Source: CALACW01 sp002431305 (GTDB lineage: Bacteria; Bacillota; Clostridia; Oscillospirales; Acutalibacteraceae). From it: a stretch of 13,792 nucleotides of DNA. Positions 7,931 to 12,983 of the stretch are shown here, in pieces. Position numbers and translations under genes: made by a program. The stretch covers positions 1 to 13,792 of the forward strand of contig CALACW010000045.1 in the NCBI GenBank assembly GCA_937890355.1, read 5' to 3'. Position 1 is the stretch's first letter. Each line of letters starts with the position of its first letter. The notes beneath the pieces were generated by a model that did not search any database, was not told the DNA's origin, and was given only the letters and a program-made list of their open reading frames with translations.

Positions 7931-7959
7931 ATTATACCATAAAAAAAATCATTTTTCAA
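7931..7959 (-). promoter_or_regulatory. Sigma-A promoter of the ceramidase-like gene
   Basis: On the minus strand, TTGAAA (7959-7954), a 17-nt spacer and TATAAT (7936-7931) form a near-consensus promoter. The predicted start of transcription, around 7924, rules out in-frame codons upstream of it as starts and favours TTG 7896. Confidence 0.8.
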
Positions 7960-8002
7960 TTGATTTTGTGTGAATAATAAAAAATACTTTTTTTATAAAA
8001 TG

Positions 8003-8031
8003 TTGAATTATTTTTATACATAATATATAAT
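8003..8031 (+). promoter_or_regulatory. Sigma-A promoter of the Gfo/Idh/MocA gene
   Basis: TTGAAT (8003-8008), a 17-nt spacer and TATAAT (8026-8031). The leader to the ATG at 8053 is only about 15 nt, just enough for the GAGG ribosome site (8038-8041). It is divergent from, and does not overlap, the promoter at 7931-7959. Confidence 0.8.
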
Positions 8032-8052
8032 GTCATCGAGGATGTGTGAAAT

Positions 8053-9045
8053 ATGGATAAATTGAGAACGTGCATAGTCGGAAATGGAAATATCAGCAGG
8101 GTTCATATCGAATCTCTGTTAAAAAACGAAAATACGAAAATTGTCGGAGTGTGCGATATTATAAAGGAGCGCGCCGACTCCGCCGCCGAAAAAACGGGGG
8201 CGCGGGCTTTTTATGACTTTGACGAAATGCTTAATTGGGGTGATTTCGACGTTCTTCATATATGTACTCCGCATTATCTTCACGCCCCTATGGCGATAAA
8301 AGCAATGAACACGGGTAAACACGTTTTAATAGAAAAACCGCTGGCTATGACTTATTCCGACGCGGTAAAAACGGGTGAAACCGCGAAAAAAAACGGCGTT
8401 TATCTCGGCGTGTGTTATCAGAACAGATATAACCCGTCGTCCGTTAAAATAAAAGAAATCATTGACTCAAAAGAGCTCGGAACCGTCACGGGAATTAAGG
8501 GAAGCGTAGCGTGGAACCGCGATATGACATATTATTCGCGTGACAACTGGCACGGCACTCTTAAATATGAAGGAGGCGGAGTCCTCATAAATCAGGCAAT
8601 ACATACGCTCGACCTTATCACATGGCTATGCCCCGGCAATCCCGTAAAAACGGTCGGCTCTGTCTCGCAGAAAAGACTTAAGGGGCTTGTCGAAACTGAA
8701 GATACCGCTGACGCGCTTATAACGTTCGATTCGGGGGTAAACGCGCTGTTCTATGCTAGTTTATGTTATTCCTCCGACTCCCCCGTCGAAATTCAGATAG
8801 ACTGCGAAAAGGGCAGAATTTTATTTAACGGCGACGTTTTCGTATTCAGAGACTCACAGCCGACCGAAATTATCCCGTTCAGGATTAAAAAAGGCGAAAA
8901 GGCTTACTGGGGCGACGGACACACGTTGCTGATAAATGATTTTTACAATTCAATAATAAATAATATTCCGTTCAAAGTCGACGGAAAAGAGGGACTTAAC
9001 GCTCTTAAAATCATATCTGATATTTACGCTCAAAACAGAACTTAA
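8053..9045 (+). CDS. Gfo/Idh/MocA family NAD(P)-dependent oxidoreductase
   Basis: A 330-residue cytosolic enzyme of the usual family length. The N-terminal Rossmann domain has GNGNIS (10-15) after a hydrophobic strand, and an Asp at 35 that suggests NAD use. CTPHYLH (71-77) and the hallmark EKP (94-96, catalytic Lys95) complete the cofactor domain. The C-terminal domain carries GGGVLINQAIHTLDL (174-188), where His184 and Asp187 fit the substrate-site signature. Family members oxidise or reduce sugars, inositols and related polyols; the substrate cannot be read from this sequence. The ATG has GAGG 11 nt upstream and a close promoter. Monocistronic, divergent from the ceramidase-like gene; there is no evidence they work together. 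No terminator is obvious before the tRNA promoter. Confidence 0.93.
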   Translation: MDKLRTCIVGNGNISRVHIESLLKNENTKIVGVCDIIKERADSAAEKTGARAFYDFDEMLNWGDFDVLHICTPHYLHAPMAIKAMNTGKHVLIEKPLAMTYSDAVKTGETAKKNGVYLGVCYQNRYNPSSVKIKEIIDSKELGTVTGIKGSVAWNRDMTYYSRDNWHGTLKYEGGGVLINQAIHTLDLITWLCPGNPVKTVGSVSQKRLKGLVETEDTADALITFDSGVNALFYASLCYSSDSPVEIQIDCEKGRILFNGDVFVFRDSQPTEIIPFRIKKGEKAYWGDGHTLLINDFYNSIINNIPFKVDGKEGLNALKIISDIYAQNRT

Positions 9046-9088
9046 AAATATTTACAGCGGTTTTTGAAAATTATTCCCGTAAAAACTC

Positions 9089-9117
9089 TTGACATAACGC
9101 TCTTATTATGATATCAT
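9089..9117 (+). promoter_or_regulatory. Strong promoter of the tRNA-Ser pair
   Basis: A perfect TTGACA (9089-9094), a 17-nt spacer and TATCAT (9112-9117, 5 of 6). Transcription would begin a few bases before the first tRNA, as expected for a stable-RNA promoter. Confidence 0.85.
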
Positions 9118-9129
9118 CTATTAGCAAAC

Positions 9130-9220
9130 GGAGAGATACCGAAGCGGTCATAACGGAACGGTCTTGAAAACCGTCGTACCTTTGCGGGTACCGTGGGTTC
9201 GAATCCCACTCTCTCCGCCA
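9130..9220 (+). tRNA. tRNA-Ser (anticodon TGA)
   Basis: The acceptor stem GGAGAGA (9130-9136) pairs with TCTCTCC (9210-9216), followed by discriminator G and an encoded CCA. The anticodon arm ACGGT / CTTGAAA / ACCGT puts TGA at 9165-9167. The long variable arm and the GGTTCGAATC T-arm are those of a class II serine tRNA. It reads UCA and other UCN codons. Confidence 0.97.
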
Positions 9221-9246
9221 TTTTTTAATTTAATAATATGTTACCC

Positions 9247-9340
9247 GGAGAAGTACTCAAGTTGGTGACGAGGCGCCCCTGCTAAGGGCGTAGGCCGTCT
9301 AAACAACGGCGCGAGGGTTCGAGTCCCTCCTTCTCCGCCA
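9247..9340 (+). tRNA. tRNA-Ser (anticodon GCT)
   Basis: The acceptor stem GGAGAAG (9247-9253) pairs with CTTCTCC (9330-9336), then G and an encoded CCA. The anticodon arm CGCCC / CTGCTAA / GGGCG places GCT at 9281-9283. It has a long class II variable arm. It reads AGC/AGU and lies 26 nt after tRNA-Ser(TGA), so the pair is probably one transcript. Confidence 0.97.
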
Positions 9341-9377
9341 AAAATCGGCAAGTATCTAACAATACTTGCCGATTTTT
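9341..9377 (+). terminator. Terminator of the tRNA-Ser operon
   Basis: A perfect 15-bp stem (9341-9355 with 9362-9376) with a 6-nt loop, starting directly after the encoded CCA and ending in a T tract. Confidence 0.95.
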
Positions 9378-9382
9378 ACTTC

Positions 9383-9410
9383 TTCACCGTTCACTTTTCA
9401 CTCTTCACTG
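9383..9410. repeat. Four tandem TTCACNN heptads
   Basis: TTCAC begins at 9383, 9390, 9397 and 9404, exactly every 7 nt, with two variable bases between copies (cg, tt, tc, tg). It lies between the tRNA terminator and the hairpin array. No function is known to me. Confidence 0.8.
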
Positions 9411-9461
9411 TTCTCCGCTTTTAACAGCAGGAAATTATGCAGTTACATGACGGATTTATTT

Positions 9462-9561
9462 TATTTCACATTTTATCTGTTTGATAAATTATTTCATAAT
9501 CCGTCAGGATTATTTCATATTGCAGCGGCAATATTTCATTATAAAACTTACCATATTTCAT
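9462..9561. repeat. Array of small hairpins joined by TTTCA(T/C) linkers
   Basis: TATTTCA(C/T) occurs at 9462, 9490, 9511, 9532 and 9554, spaced 28, 21, 21 and 22 nt. Most of the intervals between linkers are palindromes: TTTATC/GATAAA with a 5-nt loop, ATAATCC/GGATTAT with a GTCA loop, and ATATTGC/GCAATAT with an AGCG loop. The last interval has lost its symmetry. Stem sequences differ while linkers are conserved, so selection or copying seems to act on structure. It lies in a roughly 470-nt stretch without a normal gene. It may be the end of a mobile element or a structured RNA; I cannot name it. Confidence 0.7.
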
Positions 9562-9614
9562 ATTCTCCGTTGCAACATACGCAATGTTGTGCTTAAACTA
9601 ATCGGAGGTTTCTT

Positions 9615-9647
9615 ATGGATTCAGCACAACGCGCCTTAGCGACATAA
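9615..9647 (+). CDS. Ten-codon mini-ORF with strong ribosome site
   Basis: ATG 9615 is preceded by GGAGG (9604-9608) at 6 nt, and the frame reads MDSAQRALAT before TAA. The ribosome site is as good as any in the window, yet the frame ends after ten codons. It could be a leader peptide, or the surviving 5' end of a gene lost by deletion. No attenuator logic, such as a run of one amino acid, is visible. Confidence 0.3.
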   Translation: MDSAQRALAT

Positions 9648-9689
9648 TTATCACAATAGGTTGTATTTTCATATACTAAAGTTTTTTTA

Positions 9690-9719
9690 CCCCCCCCCGG
9701 TTGAACCGGAGGGGTTTAT
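9690..9719 (+). terminator. C9-tract hairpin, terminator-like
   Basis: A run of nine C (9690-9698) leads into CCGGT/ACCGG with a TGA loop. After one bulged A, GGGG (9711-9714) can pair with any four of the Cs, and TTTATT follows. The run is preceded by T7 (9682-9688). Confidence 0.45.
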
Positions 9720-9731
9720 TCTTAAAAGGCT

Positions 9732-9778
9732 AAAAAAGACTACAAGCCTGACTTTTTCGGCAGACTTGCAGTTTTTTT
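9732..9778. terminator. Imperfect hairpin with A-tract and T7, probable terminator
   Basis: A6, then an arm at 9739-9750 pairing with 9761-9772 (ACT/AGT, CAAG/CTTG, CTG/CAG with two single mismatches) and a T7 tail at 9772-9778. The flanking A and T runs allow it to work in both directions. It lies downstream of the small SH3-like gene read leftward. Confidence 0.6.
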
Positions 9779-9847
9779 ATTCAGACTGTTTTTACAGCCC
9801 TTTTTTATTATTATTTCAGATAAAAAATAATTAAGAAAAAATATCGG

Positions 9848-10036
9848 TTAATAAATAGAACTGCACTTTAAATAAATAGTCTTATATTTTCCGCCTGTCC
9901 ACGGGCAAATGGCTTTCATCCATCCGGAAGAATAAATTTCACTGATTTTAACAATATCGTTTGGGTAAACCCTGCCGCAAGAATTGCCGTTAATGCCGGA
10001 ATAAGCCCGAATATATTTGGTAGCTTTAAATTTCAT
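9848..10036 (-). CDS. Small SH3-like (SH3b) repeat protein, probably a C-terminal fragment
   Basis: A 62-residue product, ATG 10036, with AAGG about 8 nt upstream. It has the layout of one bacterial SH3-like module: a short Ala/Tyr strand (ATKYIRAYSG), GRVYPNDIVKISEI, a Gly-Trp turn (SSGWMKAICPW), then KYKTIYLKCSSIY. Such modules usually sit in tandem at the C-termini of secreted clostridial wall hydrolases and bind cell wall (family knowledge). This ORF has no signal peptide and no catalytic domain. The open frame continues 26 codons upstream of the ATG and encodes the end of a second similar module, so it looks like the tail of a longer, deleted gene. Whether the 62-aa piece is still made is uncertain. 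Confidence 0.5.
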   Translation of the reverse strand: MKFKATKYIRAYSGINGNSCGRVYPNDIVKISEIYSSGWMKAICPWTGGKYKTIYLKCSSIY

Positions 10037-10114
10037 ATCCGAAACCTTACAATATACAATTTTGCTGGTGTTTCCCCATGGGCATTTTAACTTTGCAACA
10101 GAATTAACATTGAA
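10037..10114 (-). pseudogene. In-frame remnant of a preceding SH3-like module
   Basis: Twenty-six codons run without a stop into the ATG of the 62-aa ORF, after a TAA at 10117-10115. The encoded AKLKCPWGNTSKIVYCKVSD lines up with AICPWTGGKYKTIYLKCSS of the ORF itself (shared CPW, Lys, Tyr, Lys and Ser). No ATG, GTG or TTG is available in this stretch, so it cannot be translated by itself. It is a relic of an upstream module cut off near 10117. Confidence 0.6.
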
Positions 10115-10122
10115 TTAACATT
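10101..10122. repeat. Tandem 11-bp direct repeat
   Basis: GAATTAACATT occurs twice head to tail (10101-10111, 10112-10122), exactly where the SH3 remnant meets its upstream stop and just before the extended -10 box at 10127-10135. Each copy contains a TTAACA hexamer. Confidence 0.85.
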
Positions 10123-10126
10123 GATA

Positions 10127-10135
10127 TGTTATAAT
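10127..10135 (+). promoter_or_regulatory. Extended -10 box upstream of the 55-aa membrane protein
   Basis: TGTTATAAT contains a perfect TATAAT (10130-10135) with the TGn extension. TTAACA copies upstream are badly spaced (20 and 9 nt), so any promoter relies on the extended -10. Transcription would begin around 10142. Confidence 0.4.
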
Positions 10136-10147
10136 ATATAATGAATA

Positions 10148-10315
10148 TTGTACGGAATCATTCTTATTGTTCTCGGCATAGCCTGCAATGCCATGTCAGG
10201 CACAGTCACCGGGTCGGAGGTACAGGAATTTATATCCGGCCTGCTTATGGGTTTGTCCGTTGCGGAAATTTTAGCCGGAATCGTTATCGTCGGAAAGAGC
10301 ATTATAAAAAAATGA
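10148..10315 (+). CDS. Small two-helix membrane protein, N-terminus uncertain
   Basis: In the frame of TTG 10148 the sequence encodes 55 residues with a convincing protein pattern: a hydrophobic helix GIILIVLGIACNAM (3-16), a polar turn SGTVTGSEVQEFIS (17-30), a second helix (31-48) and a KSIIKK tail. Short proteins of this layout are familiar in Clostridia, but I cannot name a family. No ribosome site precedes the TTG. An ATG at 10141 is in another frame and yields a basic, His/Arg-rich product without domain character. The gene is therefore either leaderless with a TTG start or has lost its true start through a small deletion or frameshift. It is head-to-head with the SH3-like fragment. Confidence 0.5.
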   Translation: MYGIILIVLGIACNAMSGTVTGSEVQEFISGLLMGLSVAEILAGIVIVGKSIIKK

Positions 10316-10385
10316 GCAAAAAGCGCAGCGATTGTTATATTTATGTCGCTGCGGCACAAATACTTAAATCCGATTGGAAGTATCT

Positions 10386-10784
10386 ATGCTTATGAAAAGA
10401 TTTATTTTCGCAGTTCTATGTTCCATTTGTATATTAGTTTTTGCTGCATGTGGAAAAAAAGCAGACCCTATTGCATTGCCTTGTGCCGACGATATTACAT
10501 CTGTTGATATTACTGCCGACGGAAGTACAGTAAGTTATTCGGACAAAACTTGGATTTGCAATATTATTTCCGATATTTCCGCCGCCGAACCAGCCGGAAA
10601 GGAAAGCGTTCAAGATACTCCGCAAACCGAAAACTATATCAGGATTGTCTTAAACACCACAACGGGTGCAGGTACAACACTTTATGTATATGAGGATACC
10701 TGCGGATTCTACATTGAACAGCCTTATCAGGGAATATATAAAACTGACAGTGAGCTATATGAACGACTGCATATACAAAAATAA
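10386..10784 (+). CDS. DUF5301-like lipoprotein
   Basis: A 132-residue lipoprotein: MLMKRF, a hydrophobic core, then VFAAC with the lipidated Cys22. The mature domain starts LPCADDITSVDIT (31-43). The conserved-looking block AAEPAGKESVQDTP (66-79) and NYIRIVL (83-89) precede strands LYVYED (99-104) and FYIEQPYQGIYK (108-119). The P-ADDI, EP-KESVQD-P, NYI-I and EQPYQGIY pattern matches my memory of DUF5301 proteins of Clostridia; function unknown. ATG 10386 has GGAAG 5 nt upstream; ATG 10392, two codons later, is also possible at 11 nt. No sure promoter is seen. An 8-bp hairpin (10324-10331 with 10346-10353) lies in the leader. Confidence 0.75.
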   Translation: MLMKRFIFAVLCSICILVFAACGKKADPIALPCADDITSVDITADGSTVSYSDKTWICNIISDISAAEPAGKESVQDTPQTENYIRIVLNTTTGAGTTLYVYEDTCGFYIEQPYQGIYKTDSELYERLHIQK

Positions 10785-10808
10785 ACAAAATACTGAAAAG
10801 ATAAGGAA

Positions 10809-10854
10809 AAAGACACATCTCATACTCGCAATTTGAGCAAAACGATGTGTCTTT
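10809..10854. terminator. Bidirectional terminator between two convergent genes
   Basis: An 11-bp perfect outer stem (10809-10819 with 10844-10854) encloses a 24-nt loop. T-rich sequence follows on the plus strand and TTTTT on the minus strand. It serves both the DUF5301-like gene and the DUF6282 gene, whose stop lies 4 nt beyond it. Confidence 0.75.
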
Positions 10855-10858
10855 CATT

Positions 10859-11728
10859 TTATTCAAGTGTATCCGCAAGCCCTAAAAGATGAGCCGGTAT
10901 AACTTGGGTCATGATTCGCAGTTCTTCCGGGCTGACATTGCGGTCGGTCATAAACTGCAGATACTGCCGCATGGACTCGTCCCACGGCGGTGTTGCGGGA
11001 TTACCGCAGTCGGTGGACAGAATCGTGCTCTCTGCTCCGAGCTTCCGAATTGCCTCAAGGTTACGCTCTGCGTTGCTGACCCACTTGCCATTTTTCAGCG
11101 GCTGCATAAAGCAGCGCTCCAAAATAACATCATAATCCGAAATCAGTTCCTTTTGCGTTTCAAGGCTCATATCCACCACCCAGTATTCAGGATGGGTAAT
11201 TACGATTTTTTGTACGCCGATGTTACGGGCGCTGTCTACTACACATCGTGTCTCCTCAGGTGAAATATGACCTGTAGCAAGAACAGCGTCATACTCCTTA
11301 ATAAGAGTAAAAACACGGCGAAGCTCCTGTATGGGTACACCGTGGTTGTCCGTCATGCGAATACCGCCGGATCTCTCATGCTTTCGGCAGTCATTTTCTG
11401 CGTCAACTGTCGGCAGCCAAATAACTTTGGCACCCATTTCAAGTGCGGTCTGTACCGCTTTGGGATTCAGTCCACCCGTATCATAGTTCAGAACCAATCC
11501 GCCGTACATAACGAATGAATTGCTGTCAAATGTCATTCGGTTATAAGTATTGCACAACGAAGCACGCGCCACAGTGGAGCAATGATGCCCTTTAATAACA
11601 ATCGCTCTGGATCTGGCACGAACGGCAGCGGCGGTCAATTCCAAATCATTATAAGTACGCTGACAAACATCCGGTGCTGTGTGAACATGCATATCAATAA
11701 TGCCATTCAGTGAAATAATATGTTTCAT
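10859..11728 (-). CDS. DUF6282 family amidohydrolase-like protein
   Basis: A 289-residue cytosolic protein related to metal-dependent amidohydrolases (TIM barrel). Visible metal-site candidates are DMHVH (His14, His16), KGHH (His48, His49), TGHISPEE (His154), ITHPEYW (His179) and STDCG (Asp240), in the order HxH, H, H, D of that superfamily. YGGLVLNYDTGGLNP and IWLPTVDAEN match the DUF6282 pattern I know. The reaction and substrate are unknown. The start is ATG 11728 with GAGG (11738-11735) 6 nt upstream; an in-frame GTG at 11761 lies inside a hairpin and lacks a site. It is downstream of hsp20, but a terminator-like hairpin ends 2 nt before its ribosome site, so expression probably needs read-through. 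Confidence 0.85.
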   Translation of the reverse strand: MKHIISLNGIIDMHVHTAPDVCQRTYNDLELTAAAVRARSRAIVIKGHHCSTVARASLCNTYNRMTFDSNSFVMYGGLVLNYDTGGLNPKAVQTALEMGAKVIWLPTVDAENDCRKHERSGGIRMTDNHGVPIQELRRVFTLIKEYDAVLATGHISPEETRCVVDSARNIGVQKIVITHPEYWVVDMSLETQKELISDYDVILERCFMQPLKNGKWVSNAERNLEAIRKLGAESTILSTDCGNPATPPWDESMRQYLQFMTDRNVSPEELRIMTQVIPAHLLGLADTLE

Positions 11729-11740
11729 TTTTTGCCTCAC

Positions 11741-11776
11741 AAAAAAGCCTGTCGTCTGCACAGTGCAGGCGGCAGG
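11741..11776 (-). terminator. Terminator-like hairpin between hsp20 and DUF6282 gene
   Basis: On the minus strand CCTGCCGCCTGCA (11776-11764) pairs with TGCAGACGACAGG (11760-11748), 11 of 13 positions with two C-A mismatches. One C and TTTTTT (11746-11741) follow. The T tract ends 2 nt before the GAGG ribosome site of the next gene. Confidence 0.55.
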
Positions 11777-11792
11777 TTTTAATCAAAACACG

Positions 11793-12227
11793 TTATTCAA
11801 TCGTAATAGCGGTGCTGACAGGAGACTTTTTAATATCCTCTTTCGGAACAATTACAGTCAGTACGCCGAATTCATACTTTGCCTTGACATCTTCGGGCTT
11901 AATATTGCCGACAAAGAAGCTGCGAGAGCAAGAACCTGCATAACGCTCCTGACGAAGGACACGACCCTTCTTGTCCTCTTCATCCTTGTCAAGACCCTTC
12001 TCGGCACTGATTGTCAGATAACCGTCCTTGAGGTCAAGACTAATCTCATCTTTCTTGAAGCCGGGCAAATCAACTGCAAGACGATAAGCCTTTGCGTCGT
12101 CTGTCTCACGGATATCGGTCTTCATAAGGTTTCTGGCGTTCTTGCCGAACAGCGGGTTGTGAGCACCGAAGAGACCGGTGTCAAAGAAATCATCAAACAT
12201 GTTTTCACCATAAATTGCGGGTAACAT
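11793..12227 (-). CDS. Hsp20 / alpha-crystallin small heat-shock protein
   Basis: A 144-residue ATP-independent holdase chaperone of typical bacterial length. The N-terminal arm (1-35) is rich in Phe and Gly. The alpha-crystallin domain runs from about 36 to 130: MKTDIRETDD, LAVDLPGFKKDEI (50-62), YLTISAEK and the hallmark FGVLTVIVPK (120-129). The C-terminal ITIE tail could supply the I-x-I type anchor used in oligomer assembly. GGAGG (12240-12236) is 8 nt from the ATG. It is 88 nt downstream of the DUF308 gene on the same strand with no strong terminator between, so co-transcription is likely. I see no CIRCE (HrcA) operator upstream, so control may come from the divergent promoter region or from within the 88-nt gap. 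Confidence 0.95.
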   Translation of the reverse strand: MLPAIYGENMFDDFFDTGLFGAHNPLFGKNARNLMKTDIRETDDAKAYRLAVDLPGFKKDEISLDLKDGYLTISAEKGLDKDEEDKKGRVLRQERYAGSCSRSFFVGNIKPEDVKAKYEFGVLTVIVPKEDIKKSPVSTAITIE

Positions 12228-12315
12228 AATTCATTCCTCCATTTTGTTTTGATTTTGATATGTTTTTATCTATATAAAGCTTTGCTTTGCAGCTGATGCC
12301 GCAATCAAGCATTGC

Positions 12316-12846
12316 TTACTTGTTTCGCGGTATACAGGCATAAACGATGGAACTGACACCTTCCAGCAGAAACACCAGTCCGACTGTCAAACCAATCGCC
12401 GCAACACTGACCCACGGATCCATCATACAAATTAATCCGGCAATCATCAGAACAATACCAACGGCTAAAACACAGCCCCATCTGCGAACACCAAACGCTT
12501 TTAAATCGAATGCACTGACAAACCTCGAAATGCCGGAGAACAAAAGCCAAAGAGTGAACAGGAACGGAAGCGACATCATTGTAAACCACTGATTAAACAG
12601 CAGGAACAGCGATAAAATCACAGTCAGCACACCGTCAAGCAAAAGCCAGCCGGAGCCGAACATCACACCGCTTGTTGCGGCAAAAACGATAATCTCAATT
12701 ATACCGGAGATTAACATAAAAATGCCGACCATCAGCCCTGCGGTCATTGCCGCAATGTCTTGATTGCACAAACAATAAATTCCGGTTGCAATCAAAAGCA
12801 CACCTGATATGATGTTAAGAACTTTCATCGTTTTTGATGACATCAT
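12316..12846 (-). CDS. DUF308 / HdeD-family membrane protein
   Basis: A 176-residue integral membrane protein with about six hydrophobic helices in three helical pairs, a layout typical of DUF308 (HdeD-like) proteins. Markers are the ISGVLLIATGIYCL opening, LMVGIFMLISGIIEII (38-53), WLLLDGVLTVILSL (67-80), LPFLFTLWLLFSGI (92-105) and the closing GLVFLLEGVSSIVYA. HdeD of E. coli is linked to acid resistance, but most family members have no known role. The first of two adjacent ATGs (12846, 12843) has AAAGGA 11 nt upstream. It is the first gene after a clear promoter and is followed by hsp20, which fits a stress-response unit. Confidence 0.88.
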   Translation of the reverse strand: MMSSKTMKVLNIISGVLLIATGIYCLCNQDIAAMTAGLMVGIFMLISGIIEIIVFAATSGVMFGSGWLLLDGVLTVILSLFLLFNQWFTMMSLPFLFTLWLLFSGISRFVSAFDLKAFGVRRWGCVLAVGIVLMIAGLICMMDPWVSVAAIGLTVGLVFLLEGVSSIVYACIPRNK

Positions 12847-12889
12847 TATTTACACCATCCTTTCAATGTTTTTTTCAATTTCTGACTGT

Positions 12890-12918
12890 ATTATAGCGTT
12901 CCCTACTTGAAATAACAA
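12890..12918 (-). promoter_or_regulatory. Promoter of the DUF308-hsp20 unit
   Basis: On the minus strand TTGTTA (12918-12913), a 17-nt spacer and TATAAT (12895-12890). Its -35 box directly abuts the -35 box of the opposite promoter at 12907-12912. Confidence 0.75.
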
Positions 12919-12935
12919 TGGACCTACGGTATAAT
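12907..12935 (+). promoter_or_regulatory. Promoter of the PucR-like regulator
   Basis: TTGAAA (12907-12912), a 17-nt spacer and TATAAT (12930-12935), near consensus. The leader contains a small hairpin, TTGTGC/GCACAA with a T5 loop (12950-12966), just before the AAGGA ribosome site. Confidence 0.8.
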
Positions 12936-12983
12936 AAATTAAAAAACACTTGTGCTTTTTGCACAAACTGAAGGAATAAAACT

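Noticed and set aside
9130..9340. tRNA-Ser genes as a proven attachment site
   Set aside because: No integrase gene and no repeated tRNA 3' end can be seen in the window, so integration here stays a suggestion only.
9462..9561. Hairpin array as a CRISPR array
   Set aside because: The conserved unit is only 6-8 nt and the 'spacers' are self-complementary 14-nt segments; no cas genes are present.
9366..9596. A 76-codon frame across the repeat region
   Set aside because: It starts inside the tRNA terminator, has no ribosome site, and merely translates the TTCAC and TTTCAT repeats.
10324..10353. 8-bp hairpin as a terminator of the 55-aa gene
   Set aside because: It has a 14-nt loop and no T tract follows; it may simply be leader structure of the lipoprotein mRNA.
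10141..10395. An 84-codon frame from ATG 10141
   Set aside because: The product is a His/Arg/Tyr-rich string without domain pattern and runs into the lipoprotein gene; the frame from TTG 10148 encodes a convincing membrane protein.
11700..12224. A 174-codon open frame on the plus strand
   Set aside because: It is the antisense shadow of hsp20, which has the conserved alpha-crystallin motifs and a strong ribosome site.
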